From Stomorhina lunata (Eukaryota > Arthropoda > Insecta > Diptera > Rhiniidae), in assembly GCA_933228675.1 (NCBI GenBank), contig OW121743.1:496001-560000 (forward strand): a stretch of 64,000 bases of DNA, in the 5' to 3' direction. Below the pieces are notes generated by a model. The model saw only the letters and a program-made list of their open reading frames with translations, was not told the DNA's origin and did no database searches. A program made the position numbers and the translations under genes. Shown here in pieces: positions 1 through 10,200 of the stretch. Position 1 is the stretch's first letter. Each line of letters opens with the position of its first letter.

Positions 1-262
1 CTTTAAAAAGATTTACATGTGACATAAATTTTGCTTAAGCTGCTGACAAAAAAAGTTACAAGTAAAAGTCATGATTCTTTTTTTCTTTTTCTTGTAAAAC
101 CTTTGAAGTGCTTAATTAAAAATTTTGTTCATTTTAGCCTACTAAATTATATTTCTTGCTTTCATGTTTTTTCAACTTTAACTCCCAACATATCAAATTA
201 CTTGTTCGCAATATGCTTCAATTTTTCATATGCTTTCTTTTGTTTGTTTCTTTTTTTTGCAG
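1..262 (+). other. Intron (3' part) of gene 1
   Basis: AT-rich sequence without a supported coding frame. It ends in a long pyrimidine run followed by TTTGCAG at 256-262, a strong splice acceptor that joins directly to the open frame beginning at 263. Upstream exons of this gene lie outside the window. Confidence 0.75.
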
Positions 263-1946
263 AAAATCGATCCCCTAATGCGTATTCAGGAAGAAATAAA
301 AGAGGTCGAAAGGCGTGAGCAGGAATATCGCCAGCTGATCTCAACAGCAACGAATATACAAGTGAACGAATGCGGCGAAACAACAATAACGAATGACAAA
401 GACCTCTTGAATGGTCTTGATGAAAATCATAACGACAGTTTGCAATCATTGAGTCCCATACCGCCAGCCGGCAATAACTCTATGACAGCAAATGACGATT
501 GTAACTCCAGCATGCCCTCGTTGGCTTTAAGTGTGCACAGTACAAAAGATGAAGATCATCATTCAGATGATTCGGGTATATCGGCTTCTTCCAGTCCCGT
601 AAATGGTGTCTCGGCCAACATTAAGAAAATCAATGAAGCTAACAAAGTTGCAAATACACCCGCTACACCCATTGGCTTGAAAGAGAATCGCTATATTGGT
701 CCCAATTGCTATAATCTTACACCCGAACCCCCACAACAGAAACTTATGTCTCGCACGGTCTCCACACCTTTACTTAGTGCCATTAAGGCCACACCTCGTC
801 AATTTGCCATGAGCCCAGCCCACAAGGGTGTCATGCAGCGTTTCATTGCTTCGCGCGGTAAATTGCAAATGAACAATAACAACAACAACAACAACAATAT
901 GGCACAGAATAAAATCTTTTTGAATGGCAAAAATGCTGCCGCTGTATTGGGCATTAATTCTCCTGGAACTCCTCCTAATACACCCATGACTCCTATGACG
1001 GCTTCTATTGGTGGTATTACACCCGACTTTTCCGTTCGCAGTCCAATTATACCATCAGTTACTTTGTCGGCTCCTGTTATCGAACGTGATTCAGAGGGTA
1101 GACCCATACGTCCAGGATATGTTCCTGTAGAATTGAAAATTCAACGGGAATTGAAAGATTTGAAGTGCAGGGAGAGTGAATTAAAGAAAATACGCAAAAT
1201 TAGACAATCTACACCCGATCTTTTGGATTCTATTGATAATGAGTAAGTGAAAATCTCTTTCTTTTTATTCTCAAATAGAGCAAAATTTAAATTTTTCTAA
1301 ATTTCAGAAATGTTGAAACCGATGATGAAGATTCTGATGTAGAGCATTGCTATGGTCCAGGAAAATTGAGGGCAGCTAAATCAATTGGTGACATGTGTGA
1401 TGCACAAAATAACAATAACAGTTCAAGAAGGTATAAAACATTTATTATTATAAGTGTAGAGGTCCGCAACAAAATAACCTTTTTCACTAAAAGAAATAAT
1501 ATATGTTAATGGAGTTTTGAATTTTTTGCTCAAGCAGTTAAATGAGATTTATACAAATAAATTGATATTAAAAAGTATTTTTTCAGTTTATTTGAAAAGC
1601 TTTACGTTTTGTTGCGGACTTCTACAAATACAGTAGAATCGAGTGTAATTAGATTTAGTCATTAGATTTATTTAAAAAAAAAGTAATTTTGCTTTATAGA
1701 ATTGTGTAGTATTCTATAGTCAAATTATTTAAACAGAAATTAAGAATAATAAAAAATATTTCTTTTAGCATTTCGCCTTTACCAGATTATGATAGCCACA
1801 AATCCCGTTCTGTTGGTGTTAGTAGTGGTGGTGGCTTGAGGCCAGCTATTTCTTTGGCTCAACTCTGTGATTTGGATCCCGAAGCAGCTCCTTCATCTCG
1901 TGGCTTAATAGCTCAATGGGAAAATTTGATACAACAAAATGCTTAA
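263..1946 (+). CDS. 3' part of a coiled-coil, proline-directed-phosphosite-rich protein; possible AKAP2-C/MISP-family relative
   Basis: Three exons: 263-1242 (acceptor TTTGCAG, donor GTAAGT at 1243), 1308-1430 (acceptor TTTCAG, donor GTATAA), and 1769-1946 (acceptor CTTTTAG, stop TAA at 1944-1946). Lengths 980, 123 and 178 keep one frame and give 426 residues; the N-terminus is outside the window. Residues about 1-27 form a charged helix (MRIQEEIKEVERREQEYRQL). The middle is disordered, with a 9-Asn run near residue 205 and many Thr/Ser-Pro sites (ATPIG, LTPEP, GTPPNTPMTPMT, STPDLL). A second charged helix (VELKIQRELKDLKCRESELK) lies near 286-305, and the protein ends GLIAQWENLIQQNA. Paired EEI/REEEL-like helices and a tryptophan-containing tail recall the AKAP2 C-terminal/MISP cytoskeletal family; that link is from memory and tentative. 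The existence of the gene is well supported by the splice phases. Confidence 0.85.
1455..1626. repeat. 172-bp MITE in the last intron of gene 1
   Basis: Starts TGTAGAGGTCCGCAACAAAA (1455-1474) and ends with its reverse complement (1607-1626), 19 of 20 bases matching. The interior is AT-rich and non-coding. No clear target duplication is visible (flanks ATAAG and AATAC), so the superfamily is unknown. It lies wholly between donor 1431 and acceptor 1768 and leaves the splice sites intact. Confidence 0.75.
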
Positions 1947-2322
1947 TTTAGAAACGAAAACTATTTTAGCAAAGACAAACACCTAATTTCGGTTTCTTTT
2001 AATAAAAAAGATCAGGCATCTTTTAAAGAGAAATTTGCAGGAGTTTAGTATTATAACGATTATGTTTTGGCCAAGTTGCTAATTATAATGACAATGACAT
2101 TTCCCCTCTAATTTCATTTACTTTATATTTAATTTAGTCATAAATTTATAACATTTAAATTGTTTTCTTGCCTTCTTTTTTTCTTTCTTCTACTTTTTCT
2201 ATTATGTGTCCCCCTTACGCAATTTTTTCTTCTTTTATTTTGTTAAAAATTATTTATGTTCTCGCTGTAGATTTTAGTTTAAAATATAAAATTATTATTA
2301 ATTATACGAATGATTAAATAAA
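1947..2322 (+). terminator. 3'UTR and polyadenylation signals of gene 1
   Basis: The stop codon is followed by AT-rich, non-coding sequence. A canonical AATAAA lies 55 bp after the stop at 2001-2006 and another at 2317-2322, with T-rich stretches between them. More AATAAA-like strings follow to about 2400. Which signal is used cannot be decided from sequence alone. Confidence 0.55.
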
Positions 2323-2650
2323 AAAAATATCTAAGGTATTTATCAACGAAAATTGTTAAGAATCATATGTGAAAAATAAAAATAAAAAAAAATTCAAATA
2401 AGTAACGAGCATTTAAAGAAATCAAAAAAACGAAAGAAATTCTATGAAAAATATGAATATTATTATTCTATTGTATATAATTTCATGGCTTATATATAAA
2501 TTTATTAAAAATAATACTTATTAAATAAAATTATACCTATAATTAAAAATAGCAGATAAAACTTTTTAATTCAATTTTTGAAATAATAAAAAGAGTTCTT
2601 CTACTTAGACCTATTTATACAAAAATTTGTTTTTCCAATTTCACAGTAAA

Positions 2651-3115
2651 AACAAGCAAGAAAAGCCCGACTATATGATGCCCTTCACAAGTTATCCATT
2701 AGTCTTAGAGACATACATAAACTATATGCTATTTTTTTTATTTTCGATATTTAAGTAGATTTGTGTCATTTCCGGCTGAGGACTGATATGGTAGGGTCAA
2801 TTATGGATCGATTGTTACCAAATTTCGTTTATCGGTTTATATTTACAAAATATTTATATGTGATAAATTTTTGTATTAAAATCCAATTTTTTTAGACATA
2901 TAAGATTTTTTGTGCTTTTATGGGCATTTAAACTTAAGAATGTGTCTTGTATGGTAGTTATGATCAAAAATGGGCCGATTCCTACAAAATGAGGTACTCT
3001 GATTTAGGTTTCCATAAGCAATATTTTCGCTAAATATTATTAAAATACTAAATTTGTGGTTGTAAAGGACCAAAAACTCTATTCCGAAATAGTAATCCGA
3101 TTTTGTCCAAAAAGG
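2651..3115 (-). repeat. Family A dispersed repeat, divergent copy
   Basis: Begins AACAAGCAAGAAAAGCCCGACTATATGATGCCCTTCAC-like and, read in reverse complement, follows the same order of segments as the copy at 10173-10680: the 'CGATTACTATTTCGG...TTTAGTCCTT' block, then 'GAAATCGGCCCATAATTGACCATACC', then the AGTCGGGC end. No protein-coding potential. It sits downstream of gene 1. Confidence 0.6.
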
Positions 3116-3231
3116 GTAAAATAACCAAAAAGTAAGTTAGAGGGTATAGACTGGGAAATTTGACAAGAAAATTGTATTTAACACAAGAAAAATACAATTC
3201 TGTGTTGATGCTCCAGGATACTTTAGGGCAG

Positions 3232-3720
3232 AGGTCGACACAAGGAGAACAGAACAAAAAAATTGTCGGCAGAGTTGCCGTGTTTTATACTTTTAACTAA
3301 AATAGGTATTTTTTAATGTGTTGTTCTGATGTTTTAAAAAGAAAAAGTTTTCTATTCCATTTTTTTTAATATTTTTATCAAAAGTTTTTCTGTAGACAAA
3401 TTTTTTATCAAAAATTTTTCTGTGGAAAATTTAATTATCAAACATTTTTTTGTAGAAAATTTTTTTATCAAAAAATTTTCGATAAAAAAAAAATTTAAAG
3501 AAATATTTTTCTGTAAAAAAATTTTTTATAAAAAAATTTTCTTTAGAAAAATTTTTGATAACAAAATTTTCTTAAAAAATTATGGAAAATTAAACATTTA
3601 ATTAAAAAGTTTTACTTTAGTATATTACTCTAAGATCCCAATTTCTAACAACTATTTATTATTGTAATAAATTGATAAAACCAAAAAATGTTTGTGGGGA
3701 AACCTTTCCTATCCTCAGTA
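3232..3720. repeat. Family E element with internal TTTTCTRTAGAAAA-type tandem repeats (copy 1)
   Basis: The block at 3245-3350 (AGAACAGAACAAAAAAATTG, then AGAGTTGCCGTGTTTTATAC) is the reverse complement of 31280-31405. It is followed by about nine imperfect 19-20 bp units of AATTTTTTATCAAAAATTTTTC/TGTAGAAA type (3362-3590). It closes with AATTGATAAAACCAAAAAAT near 3668, which also occurs in the second copy near 31010. No open frame of note. Confidence 0.55.
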
Positions 3721-3757
3721 GGATTATCCCTAATACTAGACGTTTGAAAAATGATAG

Positions 3758-4262
3758 TTTCTCAATTTGAGAATAAAGGTTATTCTTAAATCATTATCAA
3801 ACCCTAAGATGATTTGAGAATAATTTGAAAAATGGTGTTATATAAATTTGATATCAAACCATATTTGAATGTTTTTTCAAAATTAAAAAAAAAAATTATG
3901 TTAAAAAAATTTAATATTTAATGGCATTGCATTTCAAAGAAATTCGTTATTTCTTTCGGATTTTTTAAATTGATCCATATTTGACCATAAAACCTTGCTT
4001 AAAAAAGTCAAGAATAAAAAGTCAATAAAATTCATAGGCATAAGTAAAAAGCCATTTTATTTATGTTCCACATGTAGATGATATTCACATTTGAAAACCT
4101 TTGAGAATGAGGTTTGATAATGATTTAAGAATAAAGGCATTTCTCAATTTGAGAAAGAAGTCCCCTTTTTGTTAAGAACGCTATTATTCTCAAATCAGTA
4201 TCAAACGTTTGACCTTTGAAAAAAGATTTATATTCAAATCATCCTCAATTTGAGAATAAAGC
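3758..4262. repeat. Inverted-repeat element with TTGAGAATAA arms
   Basis: The stretch 3759-3802 (TTCTCAATTTGAGAATAA..., TTCTTAAATCATTATCAAAC) reappears as its reverse complement at 4112-4155. A further diverged repeat of the same motifs (CTCAAATCAGTATCAAACG, CTCAATTTGAGAATAAAGC) covers 4186-4262. Non-coding; it resembles a degenerate foldback or MITE. Confidence 0.55.
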
Positions 4263-5100
4263 TTTTTTCTTACTGGGTAAGACACTAATAACATAACCTG
4301 GGTATTCAAACAGCCCATGAGAGAATGATTTATCTTAAGGTAAACAATTGTTATCTCTTTCCTATCTGTGTGAACAATATGTGTGAAAATAAAATAGATA
4401 AATGCCCTCGGGCTAGCTTTTGCCGATCGCAGCTCTAGAATAACCTTAAACATGGTCAATGCAAATTTCAAATACAGTATTTAACATAAGTACATACATG
4501 TTACTGTTAAATATTAACTGCTTTAAATTTTAAACATTTACAAGTAAATACATATTTGCTGTTGTAAATTTTATTGTAGACAACAATGCTTCTCAAACTG
4601 TATAGTAAAGCTTTTCGATTAAAGCTTTTTAATTCAAATTTAAGCTGTTAATCATTACTTTGCCACTGTTAACAACATTATTTTAACTGTTGAGATTATA
4701 AAATGTTTAACTACATAAAAGTATGAAATAATGACTTTGATGGCCAACCTTTCCTTTGTGATGAAAGCTTTTTCTAAGAAATGTGTGTTAAAAGTTACCA
4801 TTTCAGCAGCTGTGTCTACTGAGCATGCTCTGTTTAAAAAGAGATTTTCTTGATGTTTTTTTTGCAAATAAAATCTCTTTGGTCCTGAATCAGTTCTGGC
4901 TGGCAGGATAACCTATTGCTTTGTAAATGCCGCCTTAATAAAATAAATATTTGACATATTAGTCATCTGACAGGTGGTGGTAGACACAAAAATCAACTGA
5001 CTTTTAAAGAGAGATCTGTCAAATTGCTAAAAACGAAAGCTTTTCTATGTAACTGACATTGCCTGTGAGAGTTTTGGAATTTTTTTTTCGAGTGAATTAA

Positions 5101-7277
5101 GGAATATATCGTTAGAAGGTTTTTCCACCGACTCAGAGCAACGTGCAGTTAGATGTAGACAAATATTTTAACAAAAATTTTTTCAATGCAAAGCAAAAAC
5201 GTGAAAAATTATAAATTGTATTAAAAAAGATTAAAGAAAATTTAAGAAAATTAAAAAATTATAAATGAAATTAATAAAATTAAAAAAATTGTTGCTAAAG
5301 AATAGAAAAGAAAAGTGATTTAAAGATGAAATTAAAGAAAATATTAGCTTTTGATGATGTTTGTGTATACTTGGCCAAGGGGTGGTGCGGGTGTTAATAA
5401 AGAAAATTTGATACTGTTAAAATTCCTTTGGATCAATTGTTGTATACATAGCCCAGCAATACCAACCAATGTAAAAGCAAAATCATATGAATACAAAACG
5501 GTAAAGCAAAGTAAAGCGGAGCGGAGCGGAGCAGAGCATAGATATTCAAAGGAGACACAGACTGAATTTGTATACATCGACGACAAAAAATACACAAACA
5601 CTCAACGATTCATAAACGAATGTGTGTTGTTGTCGTTGTTGTTGTTGATGTTGTTTGTGGTGGTGGTAGTGGTTGTGGCTGTGCCATGAGAAGAAAGTCC
5701 TTCACAAAATCTTAGTTTTAGTTGTCTTCCTTTAAGCAAAAATGTTCTTACCTTCCGTTCTAAAGATAAAGTCAAGTGTGGTAGGGTAGTTTTCCCACGG
5801 GCAAAACGGAAACAAATGTAACAAACTAACATAGAAATAAAGTGCAAAAATAGAAGAAAAAAAAAGAAAAGTGGAAAACTGAAATCATACATTTACCCAA
5901 TAACATAAAACTACAAATATATGTACATGTGTATCTACATAATACTTTTACATACATACAAACATATATCCATCAAGTGTATTGTGAGTCAGCCAGCCAG
6001 TCAGTTGTTAAAGAAATTGTGTTACAGGAGTTCTATATTGGTTCCACAAATGCATATATTTAGTCCCTTCCGTTTGTGTGTTTTCTTGTAAATGTGGGTG
6101 AGAATGAGGATTTGTGCAAGTGCAAGTGAACAATTGTTGTGCGAGTGTAGTTTTCAAATAAACAAATAAAAAGTAGAAATCTCTTAAAAAATCTACTCAA
6201 AACAACTGCTTGATTCTATAGCTATAGCAAGATGTCGATAAGACGTCAAATATTTGAAAGTCTCGCTAAAGTTTTTTATCCTTTCGCGTTTATGAATCAC
6301 TTGAATGCTAAAGTAAGCGTGATAATGTAGTGAAAGAAAGAAGGAAAGACTTTTCCAACACACAAATACCTTCAAACATCCTTATATATGTATGTATATA
6401 TTCATAAATACTTAGACATTGTATATCGACATACAACAGTCTAACCGGATACTCATAATTGTGATTGTAAAGTGGAAAGATTCAGAGTAAGGAAGCGAAT
6501 GTGTCCTTATTGTTTTGTGTTAACAAATAAACATAAGAATAAATCGAAGAAAGTTGTAAAGAAATAAAAATTGTTAGAAAAAAGTCATAAATAATACAAA
6601 ATGCATTGTCTGATAATCAAAGAAAGCTTTCATGAAAATTCTTCCCCTAATATCCCATAAAGAAAAACAACAAAAACAAAATCATTAAAAACAACGAAAC
6701 TTAAAAAAAAACTCAGTGAATATTAAAACAATTTAGCAAAATTGTAAAACCAATTAAATAATATTTCAACTTAAATAAAATATAAATAACAAGACCAGAG
6801 AGAAGAAAAAGGATTCACTCAAAACATCCAGCATTTGCATCTGCAGCAACAGCTAAGCGGTACTTAACCTAAAAAACATAAATTCAACATCATCATCAAC
6901 ATCTGCTTGTATTCGTCGCCATCATCTTCTTCGACAGCAACAAAAATACAATAAATAACTTTTAGAAATGTTTAGAAAAACAAATGCTGCTTCCCTAGAG
7001 TTAATTGAACTTTTTTGTGTTCATCTTCCTTAATAATTTGTATTCCTATACCTCCGTAAATTGTAAGCCAAACTAGGGGAATAAAATCTCAATTTAATAT
7101 TCCAACAAAAAAGAAAATATGAATAATTTATAGTTCCTGCTGCTAAAGAATTCGCAAATGTCAATATTTAAAAGTTAACTAACAATTAGATAGAAAATAT
7201 CCCCCCTTTTACGTAAAATTTACAAATAAATTAAACACGAAACGAAAAGAAAATTAATTTTATAACAACAAAAGAAA
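5101..7277 (+). promoter_or_regulatory. Probable promoter/5'UTR region of gene 2
   Basis: About 2.2 kb with no good ORF but with the A-rich, CAAA/AACAACAAAA composition usual for fly 5'UTRs, especially after 6400. A GCAGTTAG initiator-like string at 5145-5152 follows GACTCAGAGCAACGT, but no TATA box sits at the right distance, so the start site is a guess. An in-frame TAA at 7263-7265 lies shortly before the ATG. The GTT/GGT-rich stretch at 5625-5690 is simple sequence. Confidence 0.35.
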
Positions 7278-10200
7278 ATGGAGCGCATGTGGCGTAAAGT
7301 GAATCATAGTTTCGGCGGGAGTCGTTCTACAAAGACACATGCAAATGCTACAGACACTACCAGTTCGGCGGGTGGTTTTGGCGATGGCCAGGTGGTGGTG
7401 GCAGTGGCCGGCTCAAGTTCAGCCACTGGACGGCGTTTAGCCACCAGCGGTCATGTAGCACCGCCTGCAACACAGGCGGTACCATCAAGCTCAGCTGCTG
7501 TTAATACACCAGCACAAGGAGCTACAGATCCTTTGTTAGTGATAGCACCTGGTCAGTTTCGTAAATCATTAAGTCAACATGTTTTGCAGCCTCGCACCGC
7601 TTCTTCTGAAAGGCGAAGACGCAGGCGCCGTAAATCAAGGCCTCGCCGCAGTGGTGTCAGTTGTGTAGGTGGTGGCGGAGATAATATGTCGTAAGTGAAC
7701 TCTTTGAAAAAATACATATTTATTAATAATACTGTGCTAGTTAAAAAAAATCAATAAATGTAGCACCTAGTGGATAAGGCTAACTCAAGCATAATGAATC
7801 CAGTGGTGCTACTTGTTTTTTGTTTTTTTTTGGTTAGCTCTAGTTTTCGAGATATAGCGTTATTTAAATAAATATTAGCGTAACTTGAAAACTGTTTACT
7901 TTATTTAATTAAATAAAAAAAAATCGAAATTCGGCAACAAAGTTATCTTTAAGTAGGACCTAAAGTATTTTTAATCCATGTGGTCGTTTCTACGTATACT
8001 TAATAATCACACAGAACAAATTAAAGAGGAAAAAAAACGTAAAACAAATCATAAAAACATAAAATATGATTCTTGCCTTGACTTTTTGCCTAAAACAAAA
8101 AATCATGCTTTTAAATCATAAAAAAAAGTCTTATAAAAAGTGATGGTGTAAAAAAATGTATTTCCAAAACGACTGCTCGGATTTAAGATGATTTTGTTGC
8201 CGAATTTCCGTTTTTTTTATTCAATTCAATAAACTAAACATTTGCAAGTTACGCGAATATTTATTGCTCAATCTCCCTCATTTTAGAGCTAACCTAAAAA
8301 AACGGTTGGGCACCATTGGGTTCAGAGCACTTCTTTTCCCACTTGGTGTCCCGTTTGATAAAAAAAGGGTCAAAATAGAGCACTGGGTAATTTATTAAAC
8401 ATTTAGGACAAATTTGCTTCCATAGGTCTATATTTAACGAAGATTGTGATCTTTTTTATTTTCAACTCCCTCTAAATTTACAATATTTCTAAGAATGCTC
8501 TAGTACCAATGGCACTAAACACGTGCCCAGTCCAATTTATAATTGGACCTTCGGATATCTACTTATTCCGTATTAAAGAAGCTTATGTTTAAAAATTCTT
8601 TCGAATTGATGAACATATGAACAAGTCGAATCCATTTTTAATTCTTTTAAATAAAAGCCAAAATAATCTTAAATATGTAAATTATACATTGTTACATCGT
8701 TAATATGTAGACAAATATAATATATTTAAATCATATGTCACAAAACTGAAAGAGTTTTAGGTTATGTCTTCTTTGATGTTTTAAATTTTTAATTACTCCT
8801 GAACTGTAGGAAGAAGTTAAAATATAGAATTCTATGGAAAATTTATCATTAACTGACATAAAATAGAGTTGAATCAGGAACTTAAAAGAATTAAATTATT
8901 GATACAATTTATATTTTCTTAACTTGCAGAATATATGTATATAGATCAATGTTGGGCAAAGTCTCTCTGATCTTTAATTTTGCTAACCCTAGGGATAGGC
9001 AAAATACAAATTATGAGAGAATTAGAGAGACTTTGCCCAACATTGATATAGAAAGCCTTAAATCATCAACTTTTAAGTGTAAAAATAAAAATCATGTTAC
9101 CAAATGATAAGTTATGATGGTAGATATGGTACTGTCCCGTTTATTAATAACTCTTTTTCTAGAATTTGATTTCATTAGTTCTGGTATACCATTTCAAAAT
9201 GAATCATCATATTTTGTGTGACTCATATTAAAGACATTTAAGAAGTTATTCTTTGAAACTCCTGCTTAGCGTTTGTTAATATTATAAGTAACTATTGAGT
9301 GTCATTGTAAATAATGTACGAGTATGTTTGTTTCCCAAAATACATATAAACTTGGTTTTCTAATTTACACCCACATTTTAAGTATAGAACTATCTACTTT
9401 TTTGGTTTGCATAAATTAATTTAAAATATTGTAATTATTTTTTTGTGAAAACCACTTCCATTTGAAACTAATTTCCTTAAAATATAGAAACACTCACTCT
9501 TACATATACAACTTAGTTTGCAAATAAGGTTTTAAAGGGTCTTCCAACAGGGATGTTTAAACTTCAAAATGTATGTACGCGTATGTTTTTTTGCCAAAAA
9601 AAAAACATCGTCAGTGATAGGGCATAGAACAATCAAACCGCGCAATCACTGTCACACACAGCCAGCGCTATAGGTTCTTTGCTTATAATTGAATAATCTG
9701 GACACCAACGACATGTGGTTTCAACAAAATGGCGCTACATACCGCCCAACGAACGCCATAGTGGATATTCTGCATGAGCGATATAAGGGTTTAATATTCT
9801 TACTTGTAGGTGAAGTGAAAAGGCCATCGATAGTGTGATGTGACAGTGCTTTCTTGTGGGATCTTCTTAGGTCTCAATGAATGCAAATAGCCGTAAGCCA
9901 CTGCTGCTCTCAGAACTATGACATTAGTCAAATTCGGGTTGAATTATGTTTAAGAGTATTCGAAATATTGTACATTTAGCATTCGCTATACCCATTTCGA
10001 GATAATCGGTCCACATTTGATCCTAGTTCTTATATAAGTCAAAATGACGGAAACAGCTTAAATATATAAGTTTTTAGAAAATGTCTTTATACAGGAAAAA
10101 GAATATCTTTGACCTTAGTGGTGAAGGGTATCGTATGTTTGGGCTTGACCGACTATAGCACTTTCTTACTTGTTATACCCTTCACAACCATAGGTGGAAA

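Larger units (their letters stand above)
2323..5100. other. Intergenic DNA with three degenerate repeats, otherwise no gene
   Basis: No coding frame of convincing composition. It contains a family A copy (2651-3115), an element with an internal TTTTTCTRTAGAAAA array (about 3232-3720) and an inverted-repeat element (3758-4262), listed separately. From 4263 to 5100 I see only AT-rich single-copy-looking sequence. Confidence 0.6.

Noticed and set aside
5351..5892. Open frames of 85-112 codons on both strands upstream of gene 2
   Set aside because: Composition is simple-sequence (GTT/GGT runs, poly-Val, poly-Thr) with no splice or codon support; probably 5'UTR or promoter DNA.
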